From positions 136,359,001 through 136,423,000 of the forward strand of contig CM059582.1 of NCBI GenBank assembly GCA_030407085.1: DNA of 64,000 nt, written 5' to 3'. This document shows positions 12,446 through 23,496 of this stretch, one piece after another. A model generated the notes under the pieces. The model searched no databases. It was not told the DNA's origin and saw nothing but the letters and a program-made list of their open reading frames with translations. The translations under genes and the position numbers were made by a program. Within the stretch, counting starts at the first letter, position 1, and every line of letters starts with the position of its first letter. The DNA comes from Trichopria drosophilae. Taxonomy: Eukaryota; Arthropoda; Insecta; Hymenoptera; Diapriidae.

Positions 12446-12480
12446 ATTTAAATTATAAATTAATTTTATTTTTCTAATAG

Positions 12481-15400
12481 TCCCTTGCATATATTTTGAT
12501 TAACGGCCATGCAATGAAAAGGCCTGGCAATTCTTAAATCTGAGGCAGATGATTACAATGCACCCGGACTCGAAAGTGATCAGGTGCGTTGGAGATAAGC
12601 CCGTCCTGGTAACTGTTCCCAAAAATGAAATTTCCGGGGGTAACAGCTTTCCTACATAACGATACTTCAAGTACGAATAGCATAATAATTTATTATCAGA
12701 ATGTTCGTTTGTTGAATAATAAATTAAGTTATTTGAAATCGAATATCACTCAACTTTTAGTAACACCTGATATTATTCTTTTCTCGGAAACATGGTTGAA
12801 GCCGCATTTGGATGACTCAGAACTAGACCTTGCAAATTACTCTATATATCGTCGCGACAGAACTCCTGAAGATAATTGTGGCTCTCGTGGTGGGGGAGTA
12901 TTAGCAGCAGTAAGACAGCCAATTAAAGTCACTCGTCTCCATGTCGACGTATCAGCCGAGGCACTATTTTTGTTACTAAACTTGGCGTCCAAACGCTTCA
13001 TTCTTGTTGTTGTCTACTTTCCACCTGGATCAAGTACGGAACTCTATAAGGATTTCCTGGAAGCTGTTGATAGGGTATCCTCCGAAATGCCTGATCATGA
13101 TTTACTTGAATGTGGTGACTTCAATCTTCCACACCTTCGTTGGTCTAACAATCCACTCACTATGGACACGCTTGATTATCTTCCACCGGACCGTCAACCA
13201 TGTGGTGACCAAATTCACCGTGCTTTTTCCTTTCTGGGACTCAGCCAGTTGTTTGAGAAACATAGTAGAAAAGGATATACGCTCGATTTGTTATTTGCAT
13301 CAAGCACCTATGTACGTAATCTTCAATACCACGACGAGTTGCTGAAGTCGGATGATCACCATGAAGCTGCTTTCTTTGAAGTATCGTCTAGTGATAATGA
13401 ATATCTTCCGCGTCGTGTCATGAATTTAGATTTTTTGCGCGGGAATTATGATGGGTTAAATCGTGCTATCGGGAATACGAACTGGAATGCACTGTTTTGC
13501 GAGCAGACCATTGACTCGTGTCTTGATAAATTTTATAATGTTTTATATCAGTCAATTGATACTTACATTCCGCAGAGGAAAATTACATCTAGTTCATATC
13601 CGCGTTGGTATTCCACTGAACTTAAACAACTGATCTGCGGGAAAAAACTAGCGCATTGTACCTGGAAGCGTTCCCGAAATTATGTCGATTATCTCAAATT
13701 TAAATATTTAAGAGCAAAATGTCTCAAATTATCGCGCTCTGCTTATAAAGTATATATTTCATCAATTGAAAACGGTATGCAAAAGAACATTCGGTCTTTC
13801 TGGAATCACGTGAATAATTTAAAAAAGAATACTAGAGTACCAAATAATATGCATTGGCGTGATAAACTTGTCCTAAATAATTATAGTATTGTTGATCTTT
13901 TTTCTGAATATTTTTCTTCTGTATATAAATAATCGTCTCATAGCTTAAACCTGGTTGATTGTAATACATTGGTGGATTCACTTAGAGTTACAGAAGAAGA
14001 GATTTTGAGCGTTATAAACTCTTTAGATGATAATATTAATTCAGGTCCGGACCAAATTCCACCTTTTCTGGTGAAAAGATGCGCGCCATCGCTGGTGAAG
14101 CCTTTGCTGCTCCTTTTTAATAAGTCACTTTCCTGTGGCATCTTTCCCAACGTTTGGAAAACTGTTTTTATTCATCCTATTTATAAGTCTGGGGATAAGC
14201 ATGATATATCCAATTACAGGCCTATATCTATTTTAGGCTGTCTTTCAAAAATATTGGATGCTCTTCTTGCTAAATTTTTTTCTCAATGTTTTTCTAAGAT
14301 TATTATTAAGGAGCAGCATGGCTTCATAAGTGGTAGATCAACTGTTACCAATCTTTTGATGTTTCAAGATTATATAATAACGTCATTTGAGCAACAATTT
14401 CAAGTCGATGCCATATACTTTGATTTCTCTAAAGCATTTGATTCTGTCAGTCACAATTTATTATTACAAAAGCTTTGGAACTTGCGAGTCCATGGGTCGC
14501 TTTTTCAGTGGTTTAAATCTTATTGGCGGATCGGATACAGCTGGTGAGAGTTGCTGAATCGACATCGGGGGTTCCCCAAGGTTCACACCTTGGCCCCATT
14601 TTATTTATCTTATTTATTAATGACTTACCTAGCTGTCTCCGATTTGTGAAATTCTTGATTTTTGCTGACGATATTAAACTATTTTTCAAGATCACTAGTC
14701 CTTTGGACGCTTCAAAGTTGCAATCCGATATTGAAAAGTTGCTTAACTGGGCATTAGTAAATGGTCTGTATCTTAACTATAATAAGTGCAACGTACTTAC
14801 TTTCCACAGACGCAGATCTATTATAAAATATGATTATTTATTATATGGCAGCCCTTTAAATAGAGTCGAGTCTACTTCGGATTTAGGTGTCATATTTGAT
14901 AATTCGCTCTCTTTTTCTGGTCATATTAATAATGTTATTATTAGATCATTAAGACTAATTGGATTCATAAAAAGGGTTACTGTTGATTTCCTCTATCCAG
15001 TATCTATTCTGTATTTGTATAAATCACTGGTAGTGCCTATCTTAACTTATGCCTCTATTATTTTGTCCCCTTATACTCAGACTTCGTCCGCTCAGCTTGA
15101 GTCGGTTCAACACAAAATTGTTAGATATATTTCCTGTAAATTCAATAATCCAATGAGTTTTTTTGATTACAATTTTAGTCCAATTATGCATGAATTTAAC
15201 ATGTTATCTGTACTTCAGCTTCATTCTTTTTATGACCATTTATTTGCCTATAAAATTACCCACAACATGATCAACTGCGAAGATGTTAAATCTCTTTTTT
15301 CGTACCGTCAAGTTAACTACAATATGCGCGCTCCACGTATTGTTCACGAAATTTGTAGTTCTTCGAATTATAATTTTTATTTGGCTGTAAACCGCTTACG

Positions 15401-15653
15401 TCGCGTATGGAACTGTGCTCCTCCTAATATCCGCAATTGTGATTCACTTAGTCTATTTAAAACGCGTATACGAGCTTATTTAATAGTATCTTGTTCAGAA
15501 CAGCGAACATTTACCACTACTATGTAACTTTTCCTTTTCTTTTTTTTTATTCTCTAGCTTATTTATAAGGCGGACATTGTATTCTTGTTAATTTGAAAAG
15601 GGGTTTTGCTCGTTTAATTGATATAAATAAATAAATAAATAAATAAATAAATT
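12481..15653 (+). mobile_element. Non-LTR retrotransposon (Jockey/CR1-like), 3' tail (AAAT)n
   Basis: This is an ORF2-bearing LINE ending in a tandem aaataaataaat tail at 15623-15652. The 5' border is uncertain: the 140 bases before the recognisable endonuclease frame might be the end of ORF1, and most or all of ORF1 is missing. It lies in the same orientation as the hAT-like pseudogene and within its presumed first intron. I could not find a convincing target-site duplication by eye. Confidence 0.8.
12625..15527 (+). pseudogene. LINE ORF2: AP endonuclease + reverse transcriptase, one stop and one frameshift
   Basis: The first 435 codons are an apurinic-type endonuclease (YYQNVRLLNNKL near residue 23, ILFSETWLKP near 50, GDFNLPHL near 165, KSDDHHEA near 245). 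A TAA at 13930-13932 interrupts the frame. The same frame resumes (SSHSLNLVD...) into the RT fingers and palm: GPDQIPPFLVKRC, NYRPISIL, QHGFISGRSTVTN and YFDFSKAFDSVSHN. Near 14520 a single base is missing (tcttattggcgg where the frame needs one more base), which drops reading into a second frame. That frame gives GVPQGSHLGPILF, the catalytic FADDIKLF, a C-terminal domain and a natural stop at 15525-15527. With only two lesions it is a moderately young copy. Clade assignment is by motif style only. Confidence 0.88.
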
Positions 15654-15897
15654 AACGTCAGCTCCTCCCACTATTCCCCCGTTTAAAGAAATTATTAATT
15701 AAGATATTTTAGTATTTTTTTTACCCTCCACTTGTTCTTTGCATAGATTTTTAACTTCAGCTCCTCCCTAAAAATCTTTTTGAAATTTATTAAAATTGTA
15801 TGACCATTATAATACCAATATCACTAAATCTACTTTAGATTATACATTCTTAGCGAAAAATATTAGTTGTCGTTAATGAATAACTGTTTATTTGTAG

Positions 15898-16803
15898 TGA
15901 AATGAAGGTTGGAGGAAAATCCCGTTATAATAAGTGAAAATTCTTCGAAAAGCAAGAAGATGGCTGTGCTATCAGCTTCTGTATGCGGAGCGTTGGATCG
16001 AACAGGGATAAGTGATCGAAATGCTATGCATGTGTTAAGTGCAGTTTCTACGACATTGGGTTATAATATTGAGGACATAAATATTAGTCGATCTACATTC
16101 CGTCGAAAGCGGCAAGAACCGCGTTCACGAACAGCAACTAATATGAAACAAACTGCAGAAGTAGGAAAATACCTTGTTGTCCACTGGGATGGTAAAATGT
16201 TAAGTGAGACTGCAAATAATAATTCTGCAAAAATTGATAGGCTTGCGGTTGCTATGACTGGTTATGGGCAAGAACAACTACTTTACTACTTGGAATCCCA
16301 GTAATAAAATCTGGTGTTGGATTAGATCAAGCCTCAGCCGTTAATAATTTCCTTAATGGGTGGAACTTACGTAATTGAATCACAGCAATGTGTTTTGACA
16401 CAACGTCGTGAAATACAGGTAATGTATTGTATTTTTAAAATATTTAAAAAAATTGTCTTTCTTAAATATACTATGAAGCCGCAATAAAAATACGGCGTTG
16501 ATTTTATAAATTGCAATGATACCGAAATGGCACTTGTACAATTTTGCAACGGTTAGTGAAGAAGGAACTTTTATAGTTTGCGTGTCGACATCATATTTAT
16601 GAACTCGTATTACGAGCTGGTTTTGAAACATGTTTGAAGATAGTAACGTCAGGCCGAATATTCCCATCTTTAAACGATTTCAGCAAGCATGGCTAGATAT
16701 AGATACAAAAACATTTAAGACAGGAATTGACGATCCGAAAGTTGCAGAAGCAATTAACAATGACAGAAATGAAATTCTGATGTTTTGTTATGAACAATTG
16801 AAG
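15898..16803 (+). pseudogene. hAT-transposase-like family gene, middle exons, frameshifted
   Basis: The segment follows an acceptor-like tttatttgtag. The first frame gives ALDRTGISDRNAMHVLSAV, SRSTFRRKRQEPR and VHWDGKML, then GYGQEQLL. A frameshift near 16285 leads to LGIPVIKSGVGLDQASAV and, after a TGA, AMCFDTTS-NTG. An insert of about 100 bp starting with gtaatg at 16421 may be a short intron. Reading then resumes with RNGTCTILQRLVKKEL, a stop, CRHHIYELVLRAGFE and, in another frame, FKRFQQAWLDIDTKTFKTG and EILMFCYEQLK. The motif order D...N-TG, then C-x2-H-x3-L, then a later ARW, parallels hAT transposases. This family is uncharacterised to my knowledge, and the hAT link is my inference. 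At least two shifts and two stops make it non-functional. Confidence 0.72.
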
Positions 16804-17952
16804 GTGAATTCTAAATATATTTTCTTGATAATATTATCCAATTAGTATTAAAATCTGTGGTCGCTAGGAAAAACCAGGTAACCCCATTTGTATAATAGTC
16901 GAGAAAAACGCATTCAAAGTTTCACATTTGCATTTAAGGCTATTTAAATTTGACTTCTATTTTTTCAATAATTTTAAAATATGATACTGAATCCAAATTT
17001 TGATCTGACAGATTGATTGTATATCAGAAATCCATCCCGTTTTCGGTGGTTTCTCAATTTTTTCATAAAGTGGGGTTACCTGAGTTTTCATAATGACCAC
17101 AGAAATCATAATTTCCAAATCAGTAGAGAGATAATTTATTGCAATTTCCAACGATGTGCTGCATACTTCCGAATTATTTTCTAATTATATTATCAAGAAC
17201 ATCGCCATAGCCATTTCGATCTTGTGGAATTTACGTTTAGAAATGTGCTTAAAATTTTCGTAGAAACTCTTGTAGAATTTCCGTGGAGCGTTTTCTGCGG
17301 AATCGTTTAACGTGGGATGTTTACGATATGTATTCGTAATTTATACGATTAACAACTTTGGACAATTATATGAATTGAATGCTGTAAGCAGTATGAATTG
17401 TTCGTGAAAGCAGTTACTTATATAGTGTAAAAACGGAAAATCTTGCTTACATATGTTTTTGAATGCATTAATCTGTTTCCTTTTTGAACCGTTTTTGCAT
17501 AAATGTTTACCCCAAGTTTGCAGAATGTGCCGAATTGCCTTTTCAGAGTTATATATTCAAAAAATGACTTAAAAAAAGAAAAACATGTTTCTGCATAGTT
17601 CAAAGATAACAACAGTTTGCAATGGAATTTTGACGACACTTATTCACCGTTATTAATATTACCATAATTTAGTAATAGTATAATACGATACAAGGGCGGG
17701 AAAAGTTTTTTATGCGAATATGAGAGTTGCGGCCCGAGCCGAAGGCGGGGGTCCCTTTCAAATGCGCATAAAAACATTTCCCCCACAAGTGCCGTACGAT
17801 ATTTTACGTTGCAGCGTATGGGAAAAGCAGAATAAAAATATCAAAAATATGGGAAACCAAATTTCCCGTACACTGTGAGGTAAATACCATAATTACATTT
17901 TTCAATCAGTCAATAATAATCTCTGTCTTAATTCGTATCCATAATTTTTTAG
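16804..17952 (+). other. Intervening sequence (intron or insertion) in the hAT-like gene
   Basis: It begins gtgaat directly after the EQLK codons and ends at tttttag, which looks like an intron. However, joining at these exact borders does not keep the downstream frame, so it could instead be an insertion or a decayed intron. The interior is AT-rich with no gene. The patch from about 17685 to 17830, including gcggcccgagccgaaggcggg, is GC-richer and unexplained. Confidence 0.45.
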
Positions 17953-18109
17953 TTTCGTCAAGAAAGAGAGATTATCGGGAGTTATTGGAATTAATGATAA
18001 TTTTTCTTGGAGAAAATCCTACACGATAAATTAATTTCAGATTACCTGGTACCATTCACGATGCTAGATGGATGGCAAAAGCAATTTATTCTATAAAAAT
18101 TTATTTATT
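17953..18109 (+). pseudogene. hAT-like family gene, RW-motif exon
   Basis: One frame gives SRKRDYRELLELMIIFLGEN, an in-frame TAA after PTR, then FRLPGTIHDARWMAKAIYS and IKIYL. The DARWM stretch corresponds in position to the RW motif of hAT transposases. The protein breaks off at a TTATT (18105-18109), and its natural continuation (LFRDQFRL...) resumes 1.4 kb downstream at 19516. I am confident that this is the same protein because the two sides join without a gap in the family sequence as I recall it. Confidence 0.75.
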
Positions 18110-19515
18110 GAAACGATTCGGAGGCATGTATATAAAAACTTTAAGGAATCGTCCAAACATATAAAATTAAAAAGTCAATTATGGTCAATGATATTATTAA
18201 ATATTAAAATTATAGATCGGAATCGTTAGGTGCTGAAAGAAATAAATAGTCATTTTTATATTAGTCATTCAATTAAAATACATTTAAACACTTTGAACTT
18301 TAAATAACAATTGAACTCGTCAATGAAATAATAATTCACACATATACCAACATTCTCGGAGTCAAAATCGCGAATAAAATAATAAGAGTCCTAACCGTAT
18401 AAAATAAAGTCACCGAGTCGTTGGTAAGTTTTGTGAGTCAATTATAAATAAAATTATAATTTCATCAACGAAATAATTTACGCGAAATAAATTAAATAAC
18501 GATACGGACACACATTCAATACATACACTCACACATACACAGAGACATACATCAATATACATAAACATTTTGTTACACAACATAATAGATTAAACGCACA
18601 TATTCATTATCATTTTTACACGGAACAGAAGAGAAAGAGGCTTACTTGTCTTCTTTAGATTTTTCGGTGTCCTTTTTCTTGCTGGGTTTTCGGGTCCTCC
18701 ATCAGTCTCGATTAATTTTGGATTTGCGGCTGCTGTCACCTTCTGAACCTTGATAGGTGTCGCACTCCCTCGCGACCACGAGGGAGAGGACCAGCAGCCT
18801 CTTGTGTCCTTGACGAATGGAGTTACCGTCGTCAATTCCTGGTGTCGTTTTCGTCAAAAATGTGTCCTCGCCGCCTCCATTATAATTGTGATTCTGATAT
18901 TGATCGCTGTTGACTTGCGTGGGCCCACTTTTATTCCCGGAGCAGCCAGGACCTCCGGACCGTTGATGAGGCAGCGAGTTGTCCACCGGGAAGTCCAAAC
19001 GAAAGAAAGAGTTTGAGGGATACTTACCAGGTCTTATAATACCTTGGTAAGTATCCCTATGTCCAGTAATTTCGCCGAATTCCTTTTTTCCTAAGAATCG
19101 GGACGGGAACTGTCAAACATTTGAATGTAATTTGCTCGATTTGAGTTTGACAGCTCGCCCCTCATTTGAATTTGGAGCGCATGCGCCCCATTGCGGCGAC
19201 ACATGCGCTCCGAGCTTGGGACTCGGCCCGTTGTTGACCACTTCCCATGGTGCGCGGCCAGGGCGCCGTTGCTCCTCTTCTGCGCATGTAGAGGCGCACC
19301 AGTGCCAGCGCCTTGTCATTGCGCGCGCATGTCTTCGGATGCGCGCTCGGATCCCCACGTGGGCTTGCGATCCAAAATGGCTGACCGGCCGGAAAAAGTG
19401 CGCATCGCGTCATTGTTATTTCTTGATTACGCATGTCGATAGAAATTGTAATGGCCCTCTTTCTCTCCGTCGCTCTTTCCCTTCCGCGCGCGGTCGAGTT
19501 AAACGGCTCATTACA
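18110..19515. mobile_element. 1.4-kb insertion splitting the hAT-like gene
   Basis: This segment interrupts the coding sequence and is flanked by TTATT on both sides (18105-18109 and 19516-19520), which could be a 5-bp target duplication. The left two-thirds are AT-rich. From about 18700 to 19500 it is GC-rich and CpG-rich, with a strong hairpin at 19016-19058 and a second pair, ggagcgcatg / catgcgctcc, at 19172-19211. The termini are not inverted repeats. Overlapping ORFs on both strands (18702-18998 minus, 18750-19016 plus, 19113-19358 minus) have no recognisable domain. It may be a non-autonomous element or a spliced intron. Confidence 0.45.
19016..19058. repeat. Hairpin with mirrored splice-donor sequences
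   Basis: agggatacttaccaggt is followed by an 8-base loop and then accttggtaagtatccct. The stem is about 17 bp with one bulged base. Each strand reads ggtaagtat, a perfect 5' splice-site consensus, so the hairpin presents a donor in both orientations. Whether it is used is unknown. Confidence 0.7.
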
Positions 19516-20186
19516 TTATTTCGTGATCAATTCCGTTTAACGAACCAAGAAAAGGAAGGTTTCACTGATATTTGTATATTTATCGCAAAAAGGTACGTTA
19601 AGATGTTGTTCACATGTCCTATCGCAACTGAAGCGCCACGTCATGATTTGTCATTTTTAAAATTGCTTGCTAAAAATAAAGAAGAAGGCAGAATTTCAAG
19701 AGTTGCGTTTGACAAAATGAAGCGCCATGTATGGTATCTGAAAAGTGATGTAATCGGTCTAGCATTTTTTGATAAAAATGTCACACGCGACGTTAAAAGA
19801 ATATTGGTGAAATCCATTTATAAGGATCCAGATACATCAAAGGATTTTGCCATAAACTGTAATGTATCAGATTGGGAATTGTTAGAATTGAATGATTTCA
19901 TGAATAAAACAACATTGCCGATTTTCCGCGATTCGGAATTAGTACAGATTTTATGGCAACTGATCCTTCGGAATGAGAAAAAAGGCAAGACTACTTTACG
20001 TACCAGAAAATGTTACAATCATTGAAAGTTGTAAATGACGTCGCAGAGCGAGATCTAGATTTAGCAACAAATTTCAATCATGCATTGATAAATAACGAAG
20101 ATCAAAAACAACATTTATTTCAAGTTGTAAATCAGCATCGAAAACAGATGCCAAATTGCAATAAAAAGTTATTACAAACCATTTAA
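19516..20186 (+). pseudogene. hAT-like family gene, C-terminal exon
   Basis: The frame resumes with LFRDQFRLTNQEKEGFTDI, then FIAKRYVKMLFTCPIATEAP, LSFLKLLAKNKEEGRIS, HVWYLKSDVIGLAFFD and LLELNDFMNKTTLPIF. A shift near 20000 leads to SLKVVNDVAERDLDLATNF, EDQKQHLFQVV and HRKQMPNC, with a natural TAA at 20184-20186. In the family this is the conserved C-terminus (AER...QKQ-L-QVV-HRK), so the gene is complete at its 3' end. The reported upstream start at 19132 is not part of the protein, because the part before 19516 belongs to the insertion. Confidence 0.78.
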
Positions 20187-21328
20187 AATTATTAGCACTA
20201 TAAAAATGATGTGTCTTATGTATTTTTACAATGAGTAATTAAATATATGTTATTCAAACAAATTCATATTATTTTCTCATAACAACTTTTTGTTTCAATT
20301 GTGACACTATGACGTTTATTCACAAATTATTACTAAACAACTGTATATTTTAATCAAATTAATATTGATTTTAAAAATCTCATTGCAAATTGTCATTGAT
20401 GAGCGAGAAATAAATACATCGTTATTGTCTTGTTTAAAATTCAACCCCTAGACATCGTGTGTTTATTGTGCAATAATGGTAATTATTAATATCAATACCA
20501 TCACAAAATCGCAATGAGCAAATTATGTGTTTATTTAAAAATGTTTCATACAATTCAATTATATGCTGCCCAACCTTGTTATAAATTATTATAACTGAAA
20601 CGCCCAGAAATCTGTAGTAGATTTTACCTAAGGTTTTTGAGTCAAATTTGTCGAACTGAAAACTAAGCAGAAATTGCACAATTTCTTCAGTAAATATCAC
20701 TTACTATTAAGTCACTGAGTAGATTTTACAGAATTAGTTAAGCAAATATTGCCGAACTAGCTATGTACATTTTACATAGTATCGGCTACTAAGTTTTCTG
20801 ATTTTTATTTTTCGATGTGGCGATTAAGGAGTCGTCACGTGGTCTCACTGCTTTTTGATTCAACGCTCGCATCTCCACTTCGGTGTCCCTCGATTTGCAT
20901 ACCGCGCACCAATACCTAACTACACATGTCGGTAACGCAGGAATTCTTACGACAGCAAAATGCAAAAGGCGTTAATTTCAACAGTCCCTCTCCACTTTCG
21001 CAATTACTTAATTATTATTAATGCGCGAAATATGATCCTTATCAATTCCGGATGTGATAACGCATGATTATATTTTGTAACCCCGTTGAAGATTCCTGCC
21101 AACGCAAATTACGTTTCCCGATGGCGGAACCACATATCGGAAGAGTCGATCCAAAAAGTTAGTACTTTGGGAACGGAGCATTTAGCCCAGTCAGAATGAC
21201 AATTTCTTAAAGCCAATTGTCATTTGTTTGTGGTTTTTACTACGGACATGCATGGAGCAAGAGACTTGTTTTGCGGATTCATTGTAGGTTGCCTTCGGCG
21301 GCCTTATATAGGGTGATTTCAAATAAAA
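20187..21328. other. AT-rich intergenic stretch
   Basis: No gene is supported. The ORF at 20434-20700 (minus) is unremarkable. The stretch from 20820 to 21180 is less AT-rich but unrecognised. Confidence 0.45.
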
Positions 21329-22470
21329 TATATGAGCGCAGTTGTATGAATCTTTCTCCGTCTCTTTTTCTCGCTTGTTTTCTCCCTCTACAAATTTGTA
21401 ACTATACTCACACATGCGTACCTTGAGTTTTCCCAGGAGCAGGTTTGTTTACTTGCATTCTCGACGTCATCAGTGTTAGCTTTTTCATCTCCTTCATAAT
21501 AAGGTTAGTTCAAAAAAATTTAATATTGTTCATTAATTTACAAACATAATTCTTTGTGTTATAGAGGGTGATCCTCCAATGGTAATTCACCGGATATCCA
21601 CACATTCTTCATAAAATTCTAAGATATTTTTTCGAATGAAAAAAATTTCAGGCAATTAGCGCTTTTATATTCCTATTTTTCCAATTTTGTTCATTATCTA
21701 AGAATGTAAACTCTGAAAATTTAAAATTGTGGCATAACGATAACGTATGAGAAAGCTGTATGTCCTATGTCTTGTTTCCAGTTGTTTTGATGTTCACATA
21801 ATCGTTTTTTATATAACGTTCCATTTGTCCAACGTATATATTATATAACCTGGTATTCACTACAACCTATCTTTTACATGATATTTGATATCATTTTGTC
21901 GACTTCGTCTATTTTTGTTTTAAATATTGTCTCTAGAGAATTAAACCCTTTATTAACTATTGAAATGTCCAACTGTGTGTACAAACTATTTATCCAGTTG
22001 TTAATTTATTAATATATGTAATTATTAAAATTTTGGAGTCATCTGGTTTTTCTTTGTTCTTATTTTATTTTTGGCCGGTTATATTACGTTTGCTAATTAT
22101 TTTTATCCTGTTCCTTATTGTATGATTTACGAGACTTACGTTATACATATTTTTAATAAGAATTGTTTAATATATATTAAATTATTATGGTGGAATTTAT
22201 TAGAAGCCAATAAAATCCCTCTATCTACCCAGATGCTTGTTATTGATAGATTTTTAGATTTAGAATTGAATGATTTCATGAATAAAATAACGCCGTTTTT
22301 TCCGCGATTCGGAATTAGTACAGATTTTATGTCGTCGAGAATGAAAGTAAACAAACCTGCTCCTGGGAAAACTCAAGGTACGCATGTGTGAGTATAGTTA
22401 CAAATTTGTAGAGGGAGAAAACAAGCGAGAAACAGAGACGGAGAAAGATTCATACAACTGCGCTCATATT
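21329..22470. mobile_element. Inverted-repeat element with almost identical 138-bp arms
   Basis: The left arm 21329-21466 and right arm 22333-22470 are reverse complements with only one to a few mismatches. Both contain atatgagcgcagttgtatga, ttgtttacttgcattctcga (or the T-for-G variant) and ccttgagttttcccaggagc. The 866-bp interior is AT-rich and has no transposase. The right arm lies between two copies of a short piece of the hAT-like gene (22257-22332 and 22471-22497). The near-identity implies a recent duplication/inversion or a young non-autonomous element. Confidence 0.85.
22257..22332 (+). pseudogene. Copied fragment of the hAT-like gene
   Basis: The segment reading LELNDFMNK...PRFGISTDFM matches the coding sequence at about 19883-19955 with only a few changes, including gaattgaatgatttcatgaa and cgcgattcggaattagtaca. 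It is too short to function. A further 27-base piece, tagaattgaatgatttcatg plus aataa, follows the right arm at 22471-22497. Confidence 0.8.
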
Positions 22471-22537
22471 TAGAATTGAATGATTTCATGAATAATTAAG
22501 AGGGTTCTCTAAAGGGGGTTCACCTCGAGTCGATTAA

Positions 22538-22540
<3 letters not shown>

Positions 22541-22605
<65 letters not shown>
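22541..22605. repeat. (AT)n microsatellite
   Basis: 65 bases of uninterrupted at dinucleotide. It yields a tyrosine/isoleucine alternating frame on the minus strand that is not a gene. Confidence 0.95.
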
Positions 22606-22607
<2 letters not shown>

Positions 22608-23040
22608 GAACCCTCGAAATTTTATCAGAATTCGCGTATCTCTTGCCGTTTTCAAGATAATTAAGAATTTAAAAAAATTGTAATATGTCACACAAATATA
22701 CGACGCTATAGACTGTGATCGATAGTGATAGACCAGTGGTCCGTGTCGCACGCGGCCATTGATCTCGTATAGTATCGATGTTGAGGCACACCAATTAAAT
22801 AGGTGACTGCTTGAGATTAGCTTTTTTTAAGATAATTAATTTGTCTTAAAAAAGTTAAAAAATAATAAAATTAAATAATTAACTAAAAATAAGAAAGAAT
22901 GAAAAAATAAAATTTGTTATTAAAGTCCATTACATTCCCCGAATTAAAAGTAATTGATACTAAATTAGAAAAAAAAATAAAGAATCGAGGAAGAAAAATA
23001 TTATAATTAGAGCCCTGCAAATTAGCACTAATATTTCGGA
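22606..23040. other. AT-rich stretch, no feature
   Basis: No repeat, RNA or coding signal was recognised. Confidence 0.5.
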
Positions 23041-23164
23041 CGGTGTTTTTTAATTTAAAAGAGGTGGTCGTTGTAGCCTATAGTATCAAAAAAGATCCTC
23101 TTGTTATTCTTGTGGAGCTGACTACTCAGCGCGTAAAATCCCAGATAATGTCACAAAAAGACGG

Positions 23165-23462
23165 CCCTCGTCAACCAAAATGCATTTATTGACAAAGATT
23201 TATTAGAGAGGGAAAGGAATATTGATTTTCAAGCAAGGCAACGTATCAGAAAAGCAAACGAGGAAAACCAAACTGTCAGCAGGGCTTATCAGAGGATTCA
23301 AATTAATGGCATCTGGTGGACATGGTCAAACGAGGTCGACAAATTTGTTGGCCCTGGCTCATTCTCTCCTTCATCAGCCAATCCGCGCTCAGAGGAGCCC
23401 TTAACGTACATGGAAGTAGGCCAGGCCTCTAATTTGTTAATGGTTGCTCCAAAAAACGATTA
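23165..23462 (+). pseudogene. LINE ORF1 C-terminal remnant
   Basis: The frame gives DFQARQRIRKANEENQTVSR, AYQRIQINGIWWTWSNEVDK and FVGPGSFSP, then EVGQASNLLMVAPKND before a stop at 23461-23463. The composition, and the position immediately before an endonuclease, fit the tail of a LINE ORF1. The upstream part is broken. No zinc knuckle is visible in the surviving part. Confidence 0.5.
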
Positions 23463-23496
23463 GAGCCACTCTCAGAGTTAATCTCTCGGGGCAATC

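Noticed and set aside
15654..15890. Repeated cagctcctccc motif near 15659 and 15757 as a target duplication of the LINE
   Set aside because: Both copies lie on the same (3') side of the LINE, so they cannot be its target duplication. They look like a small local repeat.
16804..17952. Certain intron in the hAT-like gene
   Set aside because: GT...AG borders are present, but joining them does not preserve the downstream reading frame, so I left it as intron or insertion.
18702..18998. Minus-strand hydrophilic ORF as a host gene
   Set aside because: No recognisable domain, overlapped by an equally long plus-strand ORF in a CpG-rich patch, and located inside an insertion.
19132..19515. N-terminal part of the 297-codon ORF at 19132-20025
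   Set aside because: The family protein begins only at 19516. The upstream codons belong to the inserted DNA that happens to be open in that frame.
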